A stretch of DNA of 64,000 nt from Antedon mediterranea (Eukaryota; Echinodermata; Crinoidea; Comatulida; Antedonidae). A program made the position numbers and the translations under genes. Position 1 is the stretch's first letter. Each line of letters opens with the position of its first letter. Positions 62,901 through 64,000 of this stretch are shown piece after piece. The stretch is from positions 3,594,001 through 3,658,000 of the forward strand of contig NC_092672.1 of the NCBI RefSeq assembly GCF_964355755.1, given 5' to 3'. The notes under the pieces are model-generated. The model had not been told where the DNA came from, did not search any database, and saw nothing but the letters and a program-made list of their open reading frames with translations.

Positions 62901-64000
62901 CTCTGACATAATTTAAAAATAGGAGGTGCACAACTTCACGTGAATGCCCTCATGCTGACAAAGTTATAACATGTTATGTTTACAAGTTTTTGAGATACGT
63001 GAGACACAAAAATGGGGGAGAAGGAAAGAAAAAAAAAAAGTAACAGGACAGTTACAAGGAGTTATCCGCTCAATGCGGATAACTAACTAGACATGAAACT
63101 CGTCACTTTGACGAGTTAGTTATCCGCTCGACAAACGCCACGTGCACGTCATACGTTAGAATATTGCACACAGAAAAATATTAAGGCATTATGACCTGAA
63201 CTGAAGAATATGATATGCTGTTAGTGCTGAATTCTGTCAATTTTGTGTCATATAGTATATACATGCAAACAGTATAATCTGTATACATATTACATACAGT
63301 GTAGAATAGGTGAAATTACGGGACCCGCCATTTATTCCAATTTTTAACATGGCGACGGTATCAAAATGAAACACTTAGATAGCAATTTCAGAAGGAAATT
63401 ATCTCAGGAACAACATATTAACGTGTAGAAGAAATTTGAATACGTAAAATATAGATGCGCGCCCTTTTAAATGTGATGAACTATTACGCAAAATATGAAA
63501 ATACGTCTTTTTTTATTCAACTGGCCATATGATGACGTCCCAACATCCGATTGGCAAAATGTTTACATGAATTCGTATCTACAATCCAATAGCTTCCAGA
63601 AAACGTTTTAATCGTGATTATCACATTTTATTCTGATGAGCTATAACAGATTAAAATTTACTGTAAAGATAAATATAAGTGACCCACGTTATTTATATTT
63701 TTAGACATTATGACGTCATAAAAATAAAAAAATGTTTACTCTTGCGTAAGATAGTTGATTGACCTAGAAAATTTCAAAATCTGGGTTAAAATGGAATACG
63801 GATAAGTGGAGAGGCGCTCTATTAAATGAGATGCGCTATGACGAAAGATACAAAAATCCTATATTTTATATTCGCGTGGCCATACGATGACGTCACAATG
63901 TCCGGTTTGCCATATCAATGCATGATTCCTTATCTACAACTTATCATCTTCCTGGATATGTAATTTAAACAAAGTTCACCTCGTAGTTTAGAATCTATGA
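59979..64000 (+). repeat. About 1.55 kb tandem repeat, 2.6 copies, continuing past the edge
   Basis: Units start CTAGACATGAAACTCGTCAC at 59979, 61503 and 63087 (periods 1524 and 1584). Shared blocks include GACGAGTTAGTTATCCGC (hairpin-forming with the CTCGTCACTTTGACGAG start), GGTGAAATTACGGG, CAACTGGCCATATGATGACG and GCGCGC-rich tracts. TGACGTCA-type words recur several times per unit. No intact ORF is shared by all units, so it looks like a large satellite or tandem non-coding transposon remains. Confidence 0.88.

Overview
The window is nuclear DNA of an AT-rich metazoan. Genes are split by GT-AG introns with T-rich acceptors, most of the sequence is transposons and tandem repeats, and stretches of (C)TAGGCCTA-type low-complexity sequence recur. 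NACHT genes with death-fold N-termini, and foldback transposons whose ends are arrays of short repeats (recalling the TU elements of sea urchins), point to a marine deuterostome invertebrate, most likely an echinoderm. This is inference; no species marker was found.

The main host content is a pair of minus-strand paralogues at the two ends of the window. Gene B (59207 to 53725) assembles without a single frame break into six coding segments of 929 codons: two tandem death-effector-like domains (DED1, DED2), two 21-residue cassette exons, a basic linker exon, then a NACHT NTPase with the start of a leucine-rich region. Gene A (4410 to 1) is its duplicate; it has three cassettes and runs off the left edge before its NACHT exon. 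Every internal exon boundary is phase 1, so the cassettes can be gained, lost or skipped without a frame change. Gene A also carries a 2.3 kb near-perfect palindrome in an intron, absent at the same place in gene B.

The 53 kb between the paralogues is a transposon landscape. From left to right: a 336 bp MITE; an apparently intact pogo/Tigger-like transposon (5308-9440) whose transposase ends in a PHD finger and whose right end is split by a 1.24 kb MITE; a 30 bp tandem array; a Harbinger-like MITE (12336-13590); two foldback elements (14.6-18.7 kb and 19.0-21.1 kb); a decayed integrase-domain gene (21.2-22.9 kb) facing a decayed gene of unknown family (28.6-26.6 kb); a SINE-like repeat; a gag-only LTR-type element with a hairpin end and 14 bp target duplication (29382-32656); and a roughly 12 kb foldback-like structure (33.03-45.16 kb) made of 97 bp satellites in opposite orientation around a 194 bp satellite. 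Then come a degenerate LINE (46.0-49.5 kb), a decayed three-exon fragment of the SNF2-family gene HELLS (51232-52075) and a very homogeneous 52 bp array.

To the right of gene B are a 27 bp tandem array and at least 2.6 copies of a roughly 1.55 kb tandem repeat that continues beyond the window. No tRNA, rRNA or CRISPR array was found; two tRNA-like stretches are repeat-borne and cannot form a normal acceptor stem.
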